A stretch of 64,000 nt of DNA from Algoriphagus limi. Its GTDB lineage: Bacteria; Bacteroidota; Bacteroidia; Cytophagales; Cyclobacteriaceae. Below, piece by piece: positions 45,594 through 55,700 of the stretch. The position numbers were made by a program, and so were the translations under genes. Position 1 is the stretch's first letter, and each line of letters opens with the position of its first letter. The stretch covers positions 719,677-783,676 of the forward strand of contig NZ_JANWGH010000003.1 of NCBI RefSeq assembly GCF_024919275.1. Direction: 5' to 3'. Below the pieces are notes generated by a model. It did not search any database. It was not told the origin of the DNA and saw only the letters and a program-made list of their open reading frames with translations.

Positions 45594-47480
45594 ATGGCTA
45601 CAGCATCTGTTGCAACACATGATACAGCGCACGATCATCACGATCATGAGCATCATGATAATTTTGTGACCAAATATATCTTCACTACCGATCACAAAAT
45701 GATCGGAAAGCAATTCTTAATTACAGGTATATTTTGGGCTTTGATTGGTGGACTTTTGTCTATCCTATTCCGTCTTCAATTAGGTTTCCCTGATATGAAT
45801 TTGGAATGGTTGCGTCCATTGTTAGGAGGTTGGATTACTGAGACTGGTCAATTGGATCAGACTTTCTATCTAGCTCTAGTTACTATGCACGGTACCATCA
45901 TGGTATTCTTTGTATTGACAGCTGGTTTGAGTGGTACTTTCTCCAACTTCTTGATTCCACTTCAAATCGGTGCCCGTGATATGGCTTCCGGCTTTATGAA
46001 CATGCTTTCTTACTGGTTCTTCTTTATTTCCAGTGTAATCATGTTTATTTCCCTTTTCATCAAAACCGGTCCAGCTGGCGGTGGTTGGGTTGTTTATCCA
46101 CCTCTTTCCGCATTGGAGCAAGCTATCCCTGGATCAGGTCTTGGAATGACCTTGTGGTTGATCGCGATGACCTTCTTTATCGCTTCTTCTTTACTGGGTG
46201 GTATTAACTACATTACAACAGTAATTAACCTTCGAACAAAAGGGATGTCCTTCTCAAGACTTCCATTGACTATTTGGGCGTTTTTCCTAACTGCAGTCAT
46301 TGGTTTGTTGTCATTCCCTGTGTTGTTTGCTGCAGCTTTGTTGTTGGTATTCGATAGAAGCTTTGGTACATCCTTCTACCTATCCGATATCTACATCGGA
46401 GGTGAGGCTTTACCAAATACCGGAGGTAGCCCAGTCTTGTATCAGCATTTGTTCTGGTTCCTTGGTCACCCTGAAGTATACATTGTATTGTTGCCTGCAT
46501 TGGGAATTACCTCCGAAGTAATTGCAACAAACTCCAGAAAGCCAATCTTTGGATATAAAGCGATGATTATTTCCATGTTGGGAATTACAATCCTTTCATT
46601 CATCGTTTGGGCTCACCACATGTTCGTGTCTGGAATGAATCCTTTCTTAGGATCCATCTTTATGTTCTTGACATTGATTATTGCGATTCCTTCAGCAGTT
46701 AAGGTGTTTAACTACTTGACTACTCTTTGGAGAGGAAACTTGATTTTCACTCCAGCGATGTTGTTCTCTATTGGCTTGGTTTCTTTCTTTATTTCTGGAG
46801 GTCTTACCGGTATTTTCTTAGGAAACTCTGCTATTGATATTCAGCTTCACGATACCTACTTCGTTGTTGCACACTTCCACTTGGTAATGGGCTCTGCTTC
46901 CTTCTTTGGAATGGTAGCAGGTATTTACCACTGGTTCCCTAAAATGTTTGGCAGAATGATGGACGCACGTTTGGGATACGTTCACTTCTGGTTAACCTTC
47001 GTTGGGGTTTATATGGTATTCTTCCCAATGCACTACATCGGTATCGCTGGTTTCCCTAGAAGATATTACTCTTGGACAGGATTTGAGTTCTCTAACATGT
47101 ATACTGATTTGAACATGTTTGTTTCTGTTGCGGCTATCATCACTTTTGCTGCTCAGTTTATCTTCTTGTTCAACTTCTTCTATTCTATGTACAGAGGAAG
47201 AAAAGCATCTCAAAATCCTTGGAGATCCAATACCTTGGAGTGGACTACTCCAATTCACCCTGGTCACGGAAACTGGCCTGGAGAAATCCCAACTGTTTAC
47301 CGTTGGCCTTATGACTACTCCAAGCCTGGTGCTAAGGAAGATTTCATTCCTCAAACCGTACCTCTTTCTGCTACTCCAGAATCCAATCTTCCTCATGAGC
47401 AGGAGCTTGTGAAATTGGAGTTGGAAATCATGAAAGAAGAATCCGAGGCTTTGGTTGCTAATGAAGCAAAAGAATCATAA
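45594..47480 (+). CDS. coxA: Cytochrome c oxidase subunit I (aa3, A1 type)
   Basis: 628 residues with twelve membrane segments. CuB and cross-link motif GHPEVYI holds the A1-type glutamate. K-channel Lys lies in IPSAVKVF, D-channel entry Asp in IGARDMA, and heme ligands in HGTIMVFF and HFHLVMG. The N-terminus is exceptionally His/Asp-rich (HDTAHDHHDHEHHD), perhaps a metal-binding tail. It reduces oxygen to water and pumps protons. The ctaA start lies inside its 3' end, overlapping by 20 nt. Confidence 0.96.
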   Translation: MATASVATHDTAHDHHDHEHHDNFVTKYIFTTDHKMIGKQFLITGIFWALIGGLLSILFRLQLGFPDMNLEWLRPLLGGWITETGQLDQTFYLALVTMHGTIMVFFVLTAGLSGTFSNFLIPLQIGARDMASGFMNMLSYWFFFISSVIMFISLFIKTGPAGGGWVVYPPLSALEQAIPGSGLGMTLWLIAMTFFIASSLLGGINYITTVINLRTKGMSFSRLPLTIWAFFLTAVIGLLSFPVLFAAALLLVFDRSFGTSFYLSDIYIGGEALPNTGGSPVLYQHLFWFLGHPEVYIVLLPALGITSEVIATNSRKPIFGYKAMIISMLGITILSFIVWAHHMFVSGMNPFLGSIFMFLTLIIAIPSAVKVFNYLTTLWRGNLIFTPAMLFSIGLVSFFISGGLTGIFLGNSAIDIQLHDTYFVVAHFHLVMGSASFFGMVAGIYHWFPKMFGRMMDARLGYVHFWLTFVGVYMVFFPMHYIGIAGFPRRYYSWTGFEFSNMYTDLNMFVSVAAIITFAAQFIFLFNFFYSMYRGRKASQNPWRSNTLEWTTPIHPGHGNWPGEIPTVYRWPYDYSKPGAKEDFIPQTVPLSATPESNLPHEQELVKLELEIMKEESEALVANEAKES

Positions 47481-48543
47481 AGAGATTAACAGCTTCCGCC
47501 GAATCAGTTTGATGACGGTGGTAGCTGTTTATTTTCTCATCTTGGTCGGAGGGATTGTCAGAAGTACCGGTTCTGGTATGGGATGTCCCGATTGGCCTAA
47601 ATGTTTTGGGAGCGTGATTCCACCAACTAGTGTGGATCAGCTCCCTAAAAATTATCAGGAGATTTACCTTGAAAAAAGGTTGGCTAAAAACGAAAGGTTT
47701 GTAGCTACACTTGAAAAATTGGGTTTTGAAAAAGCTGCCTATCGGATAGCAACTGATAAATCCATTTTGGTTGAGCAAGAGTTTAATGCCACCAAAACTT
47801 GGATTGAATATGTGAACCGATTGATAGGAGTGGTCATTGGCTTATTTATCATTCTCACAGTTTGGAGATCTTTCAAACTATGGGATCGGGATAAATGGAT
47901 TCCAATCCTATCTGTTCTTTCACTGATCTTAGTTCTCTTTCAAGGTTGGATAGGCTCTCTGGTAGTGTCTACAAATTTGTTGGAGTGGATGATTACGCTA
48001 CACATGATCTTGGCCTTGCTTCTTGTTGCTCTACTGCTTTATATCAATCATAGAGCGCTTCATCTGGACAAGGAAGGGATTGCAATAAATCAGGTTCCCT
48101 TAAAGCTTAAGGTGCTTTTAGTTGCAGGAACTATTCTGATGCTTTTGCAAGTAGTCTTGGGAACGCAAGTCCGAGAGCATATTGATCAAATTGCTTTCCA
48201 ATTGGGAGGACTGATGCGTGATACTTGGGTAGAAAGTGCAGGAACGACCTTTATTATTCATAGGTCATTTTCGCTACTTCTCCTAGCAGTTCATGTGCTG
48301 TATTTCTTTTGGGTGTTTAAATATACTCATCGGAAATCTTCTGCTAATCTATGGTCGCAAGTGCTAGTCCTTTTAATTCTATTTGAAATAGCTACAGGAA
48401 TTGGAATGGCCTACTTTGCTATACCGGCGTTTCTACAACCCGTTCATTTATTAATTGGGTCTTTGATTATTGGAGTTCAGTTCATATTGATCCTCCAGCT
48501 TAAAACCCAAAAAGGTTTGACAATAATTTCAACTCCATCATGA
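47461..48543 (+). CDS. ctaA: Heme A synthase (CtaA/COX15)
   Basis: A 360-residue, eight-helix enzyme that oxidises the C8 methyl of heme O to heme A for the oxidase. The GMGCPDWPKCFG segment carries the conserved periplasmic Cys pair, and heme-ligand histidines lie in LHMILALLL, in NHRALH and in HLLIG. Conserved EYVNR follows the first loop. ATG 47461 overlaps coxA by 20 nt; its stop overlaps ctaB by 4 nt (ATGA). This tight linkage couples heme A supply to oxidase synthesis. Confidence 0.93.
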   Translation: MKQKNHKEINSFRRISLMTVVAVYFLILVGGIVRSTGSGMGCPDWPKCFGSVIPPTSVDQLPKNYQEIYLEKRLAKNERFVATLEKLGFEKAAYRIATDKSILVEQEFNATKTWIEYVNRLIGVVIGLFIILTVWRSFKLWDRDKWIPILSVLSLILVLFQGWIGSLVVSTNLLEWMITLHMILALLLVALLLYINHRALHLDKEGIAINQVPLKLKVLLVAGTILMLLQVVLGTQVREHIDQIAFQLGGLMRDTWVESAGTTFIIHRSFSLLLLAVHVLYFFWVFKYTHRKSSANLWSQVLVLLILFEIATGIGMAYFAIPAFLQPVHLLIGSLIIGVQFILILQLKTQKGLTIISTPS

Positions 48544-49445
48544 GGACAGTTGGTGTAACTGACCATAATATTTCACAGGGATTGATGATCCGAATTAAGG
48601 CATATGCTGAACTTGTTAAAGTTCGCTTGTCTGGTTTGGTTACATTCTCAGCCGTATTTGGCTATATCCTTGGGGATTCTAATCCAAGTTTTGGTTGGGC
48701 TGGTTTCTTGGGATTAGCATTAGGAGGTTTTCTTATTTCAGGAGCCTCAGGTGCTGCTAATGAAATCATGGAGCGGGATTTGGATAAGCTCATGAAGCGT
48801 ACCCAAAATCGTCCCCTACCTCTTCAAATTATCAGTGTTAAAGAAGCTACCTGGTTTACCATTTTGGTAGCCATTATTGGTATTACATTACTTTGGATAT
48901 TCACCAATCCACTGACGACTTGGTTGGGAATATTGAGTATGATCCTCTATGTATTTGCCTATACTCCTTTAAAAAGAGTTGGGCCTATTGCTGTATTTGT
49001 TGGAGCTATTCCAGGAGCAATGCCTCCTCTGCTTGGCTGGACAGCTGCTACAGGAGCGATCAGCTATGAGGCTCTTATCATTTTTGGAATCCAATTCATT
49101 TGGCAATTTCCTCACTTTTGGGCTATTGCTTGGGTAAGTGACGAAGACTATAAGCGGGCTGGCTTCAAGCTATTACCTAGTGGGGGAGGCAAGGATTTGA
49201 ATACTGCTATTCAAATTATGATTTATACCCTGTTCTTATTACCGCTTGGATTACTTCCAACATACTTTGGTTTGACAGGTTTAAACTCCGGTATCGTTGC
49301 AACAATTTGTGGAGTTCTTTTTCTAGCTCAGACATTCACTTTGATGCGTGACTGTTCAAGAAAATCGGCTTTGAAGATTATGTTTGGTTCTTTTCTCTAT
49401 TTACCAATTGTGCAAATAGCTTACCTATTAGACAAACTACCATAA
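48540..49445 (+). CDS. ctaB: Protoheme IX farnesyltransferase (heme O synthase)
   Basis: A 301-residue UbiA-superfamily prenyltransferase with about nine membrane segments. The prenyl-diphosphate site reads NEIMERDLDKLMKRT, and the second acidic region is DEDYKRAG. It adds farnesyl to heme B to make heme O, the substrate of CtaA. The ATG overlaps the ctaA stop by 4 nt; an internal ATG about 16 codons in (MIRIKAYAEL) is an alternative start. Confidence 0.93.
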   Translation: MRTVGVTDHNISQGLMIRIKAYAELVKVRLSGLVTFSAVFGYILGDSNPSFGWAGFLGLALGGFLISGASGAANEIMERDLDKLMKRTQNRPLPLQIISVKEATWFTILVAIIGITLLWIFTNPLTTWLGILSMILYVFAYTPLKRVGPIAVFVGAIPGAMPPLLGWTAATGAISYEALIIFGIQFIWQFPHFWAIAWVSDEDYKRAGFKLLPSGGGKDLNTAIQIMIYTLFLLPLGLLPTYFGLTGLNSGIVATICGVLFLAQTFTLMRDCSRKSALKIMFGSFLYLPIVQIAYLLDKLP

Positions 49446-49446
49446 C

Positions 49447-50028
49447 ATGGAAAAGGAACTGAAATATGTGGATTTGGTTGAACAACCAATCTCCATGCAC
49501 CCCAAGAAATTTGCCTTATGGCTATTCATGGTTACTGTAGTAATGATTTTTGCCGCATTGACCAGTGCCTATATCGTACGACAAGCTGAAGGAAATTGGC
49601 TGGAGTATGACTTGCCTGAAATATTCTGGGTTACATCTGGGATTGTCCTTTTGAGCTCAGTCTTTTTGCACTGGGCATATATTTCTGCAAAGAAGGATAA
49701 TTTGCTGCAGTTGAGGATTGGAATGAGTATAGCTGTGCTGCTTGGAATTGCATTTTTGGTAGGGCAGTGGTATAGCTGGGTTGCATTGGTAGACCGTCAG
49801 GTTTTCTTTGTAGGCAATCCTTCAGGGTCATTCCTGTATGTTTTCACCGGATTGCACGGGCTTCACTTAATAAGCGGTGTGATATTTCTGATTATTGTAT
49901 TAATTTCGTCCTTCAGATATAAAGTTCATTCCCAATCTATGGATACAATGGAAATGGCCACGACTTATTGGCATTTTCTTGGAGGATTGTGGATCTATCT
50001 CTTTATGTTTTTGCTTTTGAATCATTAA
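49447..50028 (+). CDS. Heme-copper oxidase subunit III-like protein, first copy
   Basis: 193 residues with about five membrane segments. GLHGLHLISGV and the C-terminal TYWHFLGGLWIYLFMFL match subunit III. It starts 1 nt after ctaB. A second, longer subunit III gene follows 25 nt downstream. The two are probably both oxidase subunits, as in several Bacteroidota cox operons; which one is bound at a given time is unknown. Confidence 0.9.
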   Translation: MEKELKYVDLVEQPISMHPKKFALWLFMVTVVMIFAALTSAYIVRQAEGNWLEYDLPEIFWVTSGIVLLSSVFLHWAYISAKKDNLLQLRIGMSIAVLLGIAFLVGQWYSWVALVDRQVFFVGNPSGSFLYVFTGLHGLHLISGVIFLIIVLISSFRYKVHSQSMDTMEMATTYWHFLGGLWIYLFMFLLLNH

Positions 50029-50053
50029 TTTACCTGGTACAAATAAATAACAT

Positions 50054-50830
50054 ATGTCTGCGCATTCTACTGCAATAGGAGTTAGCTCGAAAAGGGGCAC
50101 TTGGGGAGGGGGTAACGAACCTCTCAAGGCTAGTTATGGAAAACTGATGATGTGGTTTTTCCTATTATCGGATATTTTCACATTCGCCGCTTTTCTGATT
50201 AGTTACCTTTCGATTCGACTGGGCTATCCAGCCTACAATGGTCCTGCTGATTCATTCGTGGGATCAAACGAATACTGGCCTGTTCCTGAATTGGTTTTCG
50301 AAGCGGTACCTTTCCTTCATGGTTTCCATGCTCCCTTGGTATTCGTAGGAATTATGACCTTTATCCTGATCTCTAGTTCCGTGACCATGGTATTGGCAGT
50401 TGAAGCTGGACATCGAAATGATAGAAATGATGTAGTAAAATGGATGCTTTGGACCATGGTAGGTGGAATCACTTTCCTTAGCTGTCAGGCTTGGGAGTGG
50501 AATCACTTCATTCATGGAACAGACGCAGGTTCTATTATGACTTATGTCAACTCTCTCAGCCGAGAAGTAACGGAAACAGTTTTTGGGGCTAACCTAGTGG
50601 TTAACGAATATGGACCGCCAGCATTTGCTCAGCTATTCTTCTTCATTACTGGTTTCCACGGTTTCCACGTAACTATCGGAGTGGTCCTATTATTCTTAGC
50701 ATTCTATCAGGCTGCAGTAGGAGTATACGATCGAAGAGGTCATTATGAAATGATTGAAAAAATCGGTCTGTACTGGCACTTCGTTGACTTGGTATGGGTC
50801 TTCGTGTTTACCTTGTTCTATCTGATCTAA
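50054..50830 (+). CDS. coxC: Cytochrome c oxidase subunit III, second copy
   Basis: 258 residues with about seven hydrophobic segments. A soluble Gly-rich N-terminus precedes KLMMWFFLLSDIFTF. A mid-protein insertion (about 130-190) contains an AWEWNHFIHG segment, and the C-terminal pattern GFHGFHVTIG, then YWHFVDLVWVFVFTLFY is classic subunit III. It stabilises subunit I and proton uptake. The cox IV-like gene begins 20 nt after it. Confidence 0.92.
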   Translation: MSAHSTAIGVSSKRGTWGGGNEPLKASYGKLMMWFFLLSDIFTFAAFLISYLSIRLGYPAYNGPADSFVGSNEYWPVPELVFEAVPFLHGFHAPLVFVGIMTFILISSSVTMVLAVEAGHRNDRNDVVKWMLWTMVGGITFLSCQAWEWNHFIHGTDAGSIMTYVNSLSREVTETVFGANLVVNEYGPPAFAQLFFFITGFHGFHVTIGVVLLFLAFYQAAVGVYDRRGHYEMIEKIGLYWHFVDLVWVFVFTLFYLI

Positions 50831-50850
50831 CGCATTAAAGAAATAAAGAA

Positions 50851-51180
50851 ATGGAAATCCAAGATTCTAAATCTACTCTTCAGGTTATTCCTCGGAATAA
50901 CGAAAAAATAAAGAAAATCTGGAAGACTGCTGGAATTCTTTTGGCTATCACTGTAGCTGAATTCGTCATGGCATTTACCATGGATAGAGGAATTCTGCTT
51001 TACGCCTTGTTCATAATTTTGACTATTTGGAAAGCAAAATACATTATGATGGAATTCATGCACCTAGGAGATGAAGTGAAACCTTTGTTTTATTCCATCA
51101 TTGTTCCTTTGATTTTCTTGGTGTGGTTGCTGATTGCACTGGCAAAAGAAGGTTCAGACATCTTTATGATGCGCTGGTAG
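50851..51180 (+). CDS. Cytochrome c oxidase subunit IV-like protein
   Basis: 109 residues: a 36-residue charged N-terminus followed by three membrane segments, the layout of bacterial oxidase subunit IV. The AKYIMMEFMHLGDE segment is typical. It closes the oxidase structural genes and is followed by a strong terminator, so the respiratory transcript probably ends here. Confidence 0.85.
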   Translation: MEIQDSKSTLQVIPRNNEKIKKIWKTAGILLAITVAEFVMAFTMDRGILLYALFIILTIWKAKYIMMEFMHLGDEVKPLFYSIIVPLIFLVWLLIALAKEGSDIFMMRW

Positions 51181-51202
51181 AAATAAATCAAAAAAGTGAT
51201 AA

Positions 51203-51242
51203 AAAAAGTAGGTTGAGGTGTGACACTTCAACCTACTTTTTT
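51203..51242 (+). terminator. Strong terminator after the oxidase genes
   Basis: A 14-bp stem AAAAGTAGGTTGA/TCAACCTACTTTT with a T-tract. It separates the act-cox transcript from the SCO gene 15 nt downstream, which therefore needs readthrough or its own promoter. Confidence 0.9.
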
Positions 51243-51256
51243 GTTGTAAGGACATC

Positions 51257-51925
51257 ATGAAAGGATTGAGAATTTTACAAGGATTAGTACTGGTGTGTAT
51301 CTTGTTGATACCTGTTCTAATCATTCTATTTCTAAAAAATTTTGGGGAAAATAAATACGATTTACCCGTATTTTATGAAAATGGAGTGAGCAACCCATTT
51401 ATGGAATGCCCTCCAAATGATAGCACTCAACATTACATTCCGGAATTCACCTTTACGAACCAAAGTGGTGAAGCTATAGGTAGAAAAGAGATGGAAGGGA
51501 AAATCACCATCGTTGATTTTTTCTTTACTTCTTGTCCTAGTATTTGTCCAATCATGTCCAAAGAAATGGAGCGGGTGAATGACATGTTCCGTGACGAACC
51601 TATGGTTCAAATCATGTCAATCAGTATTGACCCTACCTATGATACTCCTGAGGTTTTAATGGAATATGCGGAACGGCACAATGCTATTCCCGGAAAATGG
51701 CATTTTTTGACAGGGCCACCGGAAGAAACCTACGAATTGGCCAAATGTGGATTTGTTCTTCCTACAGTTGATGGCATGGGAAATCCAGATGATTTTATAC
51801 ATAGTGATAAGTTTGTCCTGATTGATGAGTTGGGTAGAATCCGTGGTTATTACAGCGGAACAAACAGAGAGGACGTAGATTTGTTAATGTTAGAAACAAA
51901 AGTGTTACTTCATGGAAAAAAGTAA
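51257..51925 (+). CDS. SCO1/SenC-family copper chaperone
   Basis: 222 residues with one N-terminal membrane anchor (about 7-25) and a periplasmic thioredoxin-like domain. The copper ligands are visible: TSCPSIC (CxxxC) and His in DDFIHSDKF. It delivers copper to CuA of subunit II. The DUF420 gene overlaps its 3' end by 14 nt. Confidence 0.93.
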   Translation: MKGLRILQGLVLVCILLIPVLIILFLKNFGENKYDLPVFYENGVSNPFMECPPNDSTQHYIPEFTFTNQSGEAIGRKEMEGKITIVDFFFTSCPSICPIMSKEMERVNDMFRDEPMVQIMSISIDPTYDTPEVLMEYAERHNAIPGKWHFLTGPPEETYELAKCGFVLPTVDGMGNPDDFIHSDKFVLIDELGRIRGYYSGTNREDVDLLMLETKVLLHGKK

Positions 51926-52463
51926 TTCCATTCTAAAGGATGAGTCCAAGGTTAAGAATTGGATCGTATTCGTTTCGGTATTAGTCCCGATTTTAGTTGC
52001 TGTTCTACTATTTATGCCTCAAAAAGTAAATGTTGGGGCTGAGTGGGTTTATTTCCTTCCTCATCTCAATGCGGTCATCAATTCGGCAGCTAGTATTGCC
52101 TTGATCTTAGGCTTGGTGTTTGTCAAGCGTAAAATGTACAATTACCATGGTGCAACCATGAGCGTAGCTTTTGTGCTTGGAGCTATTTTCCTAGTCTCCT
52201 ATGTTGTGTACCATGGCGCTGCAGAAAGTACTCCTTTCGGAGGAGAGGGTTGGATTCGACCGGTATATTATTTTCTATTGATTACCCATATTGTTTTTGC
52301 AGCGGTGGCACTATTTCCAATTCTTTTCGCTTATTACTATGGATACACTGATCAGCGTGCAAAGCATAGAAAAGTAGTTAAATTTGCTTATCCGATTTGG
52401 TTGTATGTATCTGTAACCGGTGTAATCGTTTATTTGATGATTTCACCATATTACATTCATTAA
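51912..52463 (+). CDS. DUF420 membrane protein
   Basis: 183 residues with about five membrane segments and several conserved His (such as HLNAVIN, YVVYHGAAES, ITHIVFA), the pattern of DUF420. The family is regularly found beside SCO and oxidase genes and is thought to help oxidase assembly or heme/copper handling, but its function is not established. It overlaps the SCO gene by 14 nt. Confidence 0.88.
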   Translation: MEKSNSILKDESKVKNWIVFVSVLVPILVAVLLFMPQKVNVGAEWVYFLPHLNAVINSAASIALILGLVFVKRKMYNYHGATMSVAFVLGAIFLVSYVVYHGAAESTPFGGEGWIRPVYYFLLITHIVFAAVALFPILFAYYYGYTDQRAKHRKVVKFAYPIWLYVSVTGVIVYLMISPYYIH

Positions 52464-52491
52464 GAAAATCCATTTGGGTAACTCAAAAAGT

Positions 52492-52737
52492 ATGAAGTTA
52501 AAATTAGGCTTATTCATTATTTTCTTTTTTGGCTATCAGGTAGCCACTTGGGCTCAATGTGCAATGTGCCGAGCCTCTGTGGAAAATAATGTCAGCAATG
52601 GCGATGCCACTATCGGCGCAGGTTTGAATACCGGAATCCTTTATTTATTTGCCATGCCTTATCTAATTGCCTTAGTAATTGGCTTATTGTGGTATCGAGC
52701 TGCCAAAAAAAGAAAGTCTAAAATTGCAATCCGATAA
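52492..52737 (+). CDS. Small exported CxxC membrane protein beside SCO
   Basis: 81 residues: an N-terminal signal-like hydrophobic segment ending in TWAQ, the motif QCAMCRAS right after it, a short polar part, and a C-terminal membrane segment (about 53-70) with a basic tail. ATG 52492 is chosen over an upstream TTG because it gives a proper signal. I do not know the family; placement after SCO and DUF420 suggests a role in oxidase copper handling or assembly, with the Cys pair facing the periplasm. This is inference. Confidence 0.75.
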   Translation: MKLKLGLFIIFFFGYQVATWAQCAMCRASVENNVSNGDATIGAGLNTGILYLFAMPYLIALVIGLLWYRAAKKRKSKIAIR

Positions 52738-52745
52738 TTCTCTCA

Positions 52746-52780
52746 AGAGCAAAGTTTGAATCAAGACTTTGCTTTTTTTA
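52746..52780 (+). terminator. Rho-independent terminator
   Basis: A stem AGCAAAGT/ACTTTGCT with a T-tract, ending 13 nt before the start codon of the following kinase gene. Confidence 0.85.
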
Positions 52781-52792
52781 TTTTTAGAGTAA

Positions 52793-55700
52793 ATGAGCTC
52801 AAATATCAAAAGGCTGATCATTCTGATCAGTGCCCTTTCCTTGCTTATCGTTTTGATTGCGAATTTCTTTTTCTTTCAAAAGAGCGAGGAAGAGGGATTT
52901 TATCAGGCAGTACAGGAGGAAATAATTCAGATCGATCGGGAATTTGATGAAGACTTTGTTCAAATTCTCATGGATGTTCGTCCTGATGAGCAATTGAGTT
53001 TTGAGCAAGTCGCTACACCGGATAAAAATCACCCGTTTTTTATTTTAAACGAACAAGGTCAACTCCTTTATTGGACGGATTTTTCCCTAAGCTTTGATGT
53101 TGATCAGGTTGATGTAAACAAAGAATATCAGGTATTGAAAGATCCCTATGGGACTTTCCTTTTGAAAACAAGAAAATTTACCCGAAATGGGGATTCTTAT
53201 TTTGTAGTTCATGCCTTCCGATTATACTGGCCCGGTTCCATTTCCAATGATTATTTGCTGACAGGGGCAAATCGCCGTTTGTTTGGAAATGATCAAATCC
53301 GGATTTCTGAGCCTTCGGAAAATACCGCTTTCTTGGTCACCAACTCCGCAGGAATTCCTCTATTTGGATTGGATTTTGAATATGGATATCAACCTGCCGG
53401 AAGAATTGCTAATCCTGCCATTTTAATTTTCTTCATTTCTGTTTTCCTTTTGTACTTCATTTTGAGTTCAGATTTTGTTCTCAGAAAATGGCGAAGAGGT
53501 AGACGATGGCAAGCGATCGGCTATGGGGCTTTGGTCTTTTTTGCTTTCCGTTTGGTGATGCTTCTCTTGAGTTTTCCCGGATCTTATTTTAATCAAGAAC
53601 TTTTCGACCCAACCAATTATGCCTCGTCCTGGCTTAATCCAAGTTTGGGAGACTTACTGATCAATACCTTGTTCGGCGTCTTGGTTGGCGGAATGCTTGC
53701 CTACCAATTTTCAACCCCGGTAGTTCAGAAAAAAATCAAGGTATTGGATACCAATCGAGATCACCAGGTTTTCTTTGGGATTTTTATGTTGATTTCATCT
53801 CTTGGTTTTTTTATTGTCTGGTACCTTCCTCAAGATCTAATTGAAAATTCCCAATGGTCCATGGATATTTCAGCTATTCCGACTTTTGGATGGTTTGAAG
53901 GAATTAGCTTTTTGATTGTCTTCCTTTGGGCTGGGGTCTATGTGTTGTTTAATCTGACCTTGGTCAGTCTTCTTTTTGAGCTTCGTTCTGATCGACGCTT
54001 TTTTCTAAAATATTTATTAATAATCGGAGCTCCTGTAGCCCTGATTCTTTTCCTTTTTTCGACATGGCTAGGTTTATCCTGGTTAGTTCATTTGGCATTC
54101 ATTTATGCTATTATCCGACTAAAGCTTTATGATCATGTTTTCCGTTTAGGATTGAACACCTTTTTGACTTTCTTCTTTGCCAGCTTGATATGTGCCATCA
54201 TCGCCGGACTGTCTACTTTTCAAACCGAGCGGGAACAATTGAACCAATCCAAAACCCGTTTCGCCAATCAGAATTTGATTGAGAGTGATGTGATGACAGA
54301 ATTTTTCCTCGGTGAAGTTTTCGGCAGGGTACAAGCTGACCTTTTTATTCAAAACAGATTATCTGACCCCTTACTTTCCAAAGAACCGATTGAAACCAAA
54401 ATCAGAAGAATTTATCTCGATAATTATTTTGATCAGTTTGAGGTAAATATTCGGGTTTTTTCAGCCAATGGACAGGATTTGATAAATACCCAGGATTCTA
54501 GAAGTTTTAATGAACTCCGAGACCAGTATATTAAGTCTGATTATTTGACCAGTCAGCGTGGCCTTTATTTCATTAGAGGAAATCAAGCGGATCAGGGAAA
54601 TCAGTTTGTTGCCTTTATTCCGGTGATTCGTGATGGGAGTACCTTAGGGACTGTATACCTTGAGCTGAAGCAACTTCGGGTACAGCCGGGATCAGTTTAT
54701 CCTCGCTTACTTTTGGATCGGGAGTTTAGTGATCGGCTTGATCCAGTCAGTTATGACTATGCTGTTTTTAGGGATGGAGAGCTCGTAAGAAATGTTGGGA
54801 ATTTCAATTATTTAGGGTCAAGTCTTTTAAACCGGCTTGATGAGAGCAAACTCTTTCGATCTGGAATTCATGCAGACGGATATCACCACCTGGGAATACA
54901 AAATGAAGATGAATTGGTAGTAATTTCTTCTCCCAATAGGCCTTTCTCGTATTTTCTGGGTAATATTTCTCTCTACTTTGTAGTCTTTATTATTCTGACA
55001 TTTTCGGCCATTCTCTTCAATGCTTTGTTGAAAGGGTATAAAAAGTGGGAGTTTAATTATTCTACAAAACTTCAGCTTTATCTCAATTTCGCTTTCTTCT
55101 TTCCGATTATCATTATTTCCATTATCACCATAGGTTTATTGGCGAATAGCTATCGGGAAGATCTGGACCGCCAATATTTTCAGAAGGCATATTTGATTCG
55201 TGGGAATTTGATCAATTTCCTGGGAAATAGAACCCCATCAGAAGTCAATTCAGAATCCTTGGATGAAGAGGTCGTAAACTTGGCAAATACAGTAGCGGCA
55301 GATCTTCATTTGTATGATTCTGCAGGGAATTTAATGGCTACAAACCGGCCGAATATTTTTGATAAAAAAATCCTTTCTACTCGGATTAATCCTTTGGCTA
55401 TCTCGGCAATTGAGGAAAAGAATCAGGCTCAGTTTTTAGCGGAAGAACAAGTCGGGAGGCTTTCCTATAAGTCGGTTTATTTGGCGATCCCAGACCCAAT
55501 AGGATCTGGTATTTCAGGGATTTTATCGGTTCCTTTCTTTGAATCTGAGTCTGAGTTGAATGCCCTCATTGCCGATGTATTGAGCAATATTTTCAATGCA
55601 TTTGTGGTGATTTTTATACTCTTTTTGATCGTTTCTTATTTTGTTTCCAAGAATCTTACTTTTCCTTTTCGCCTACTTACCCAAAAGCTGAAAACCACCA

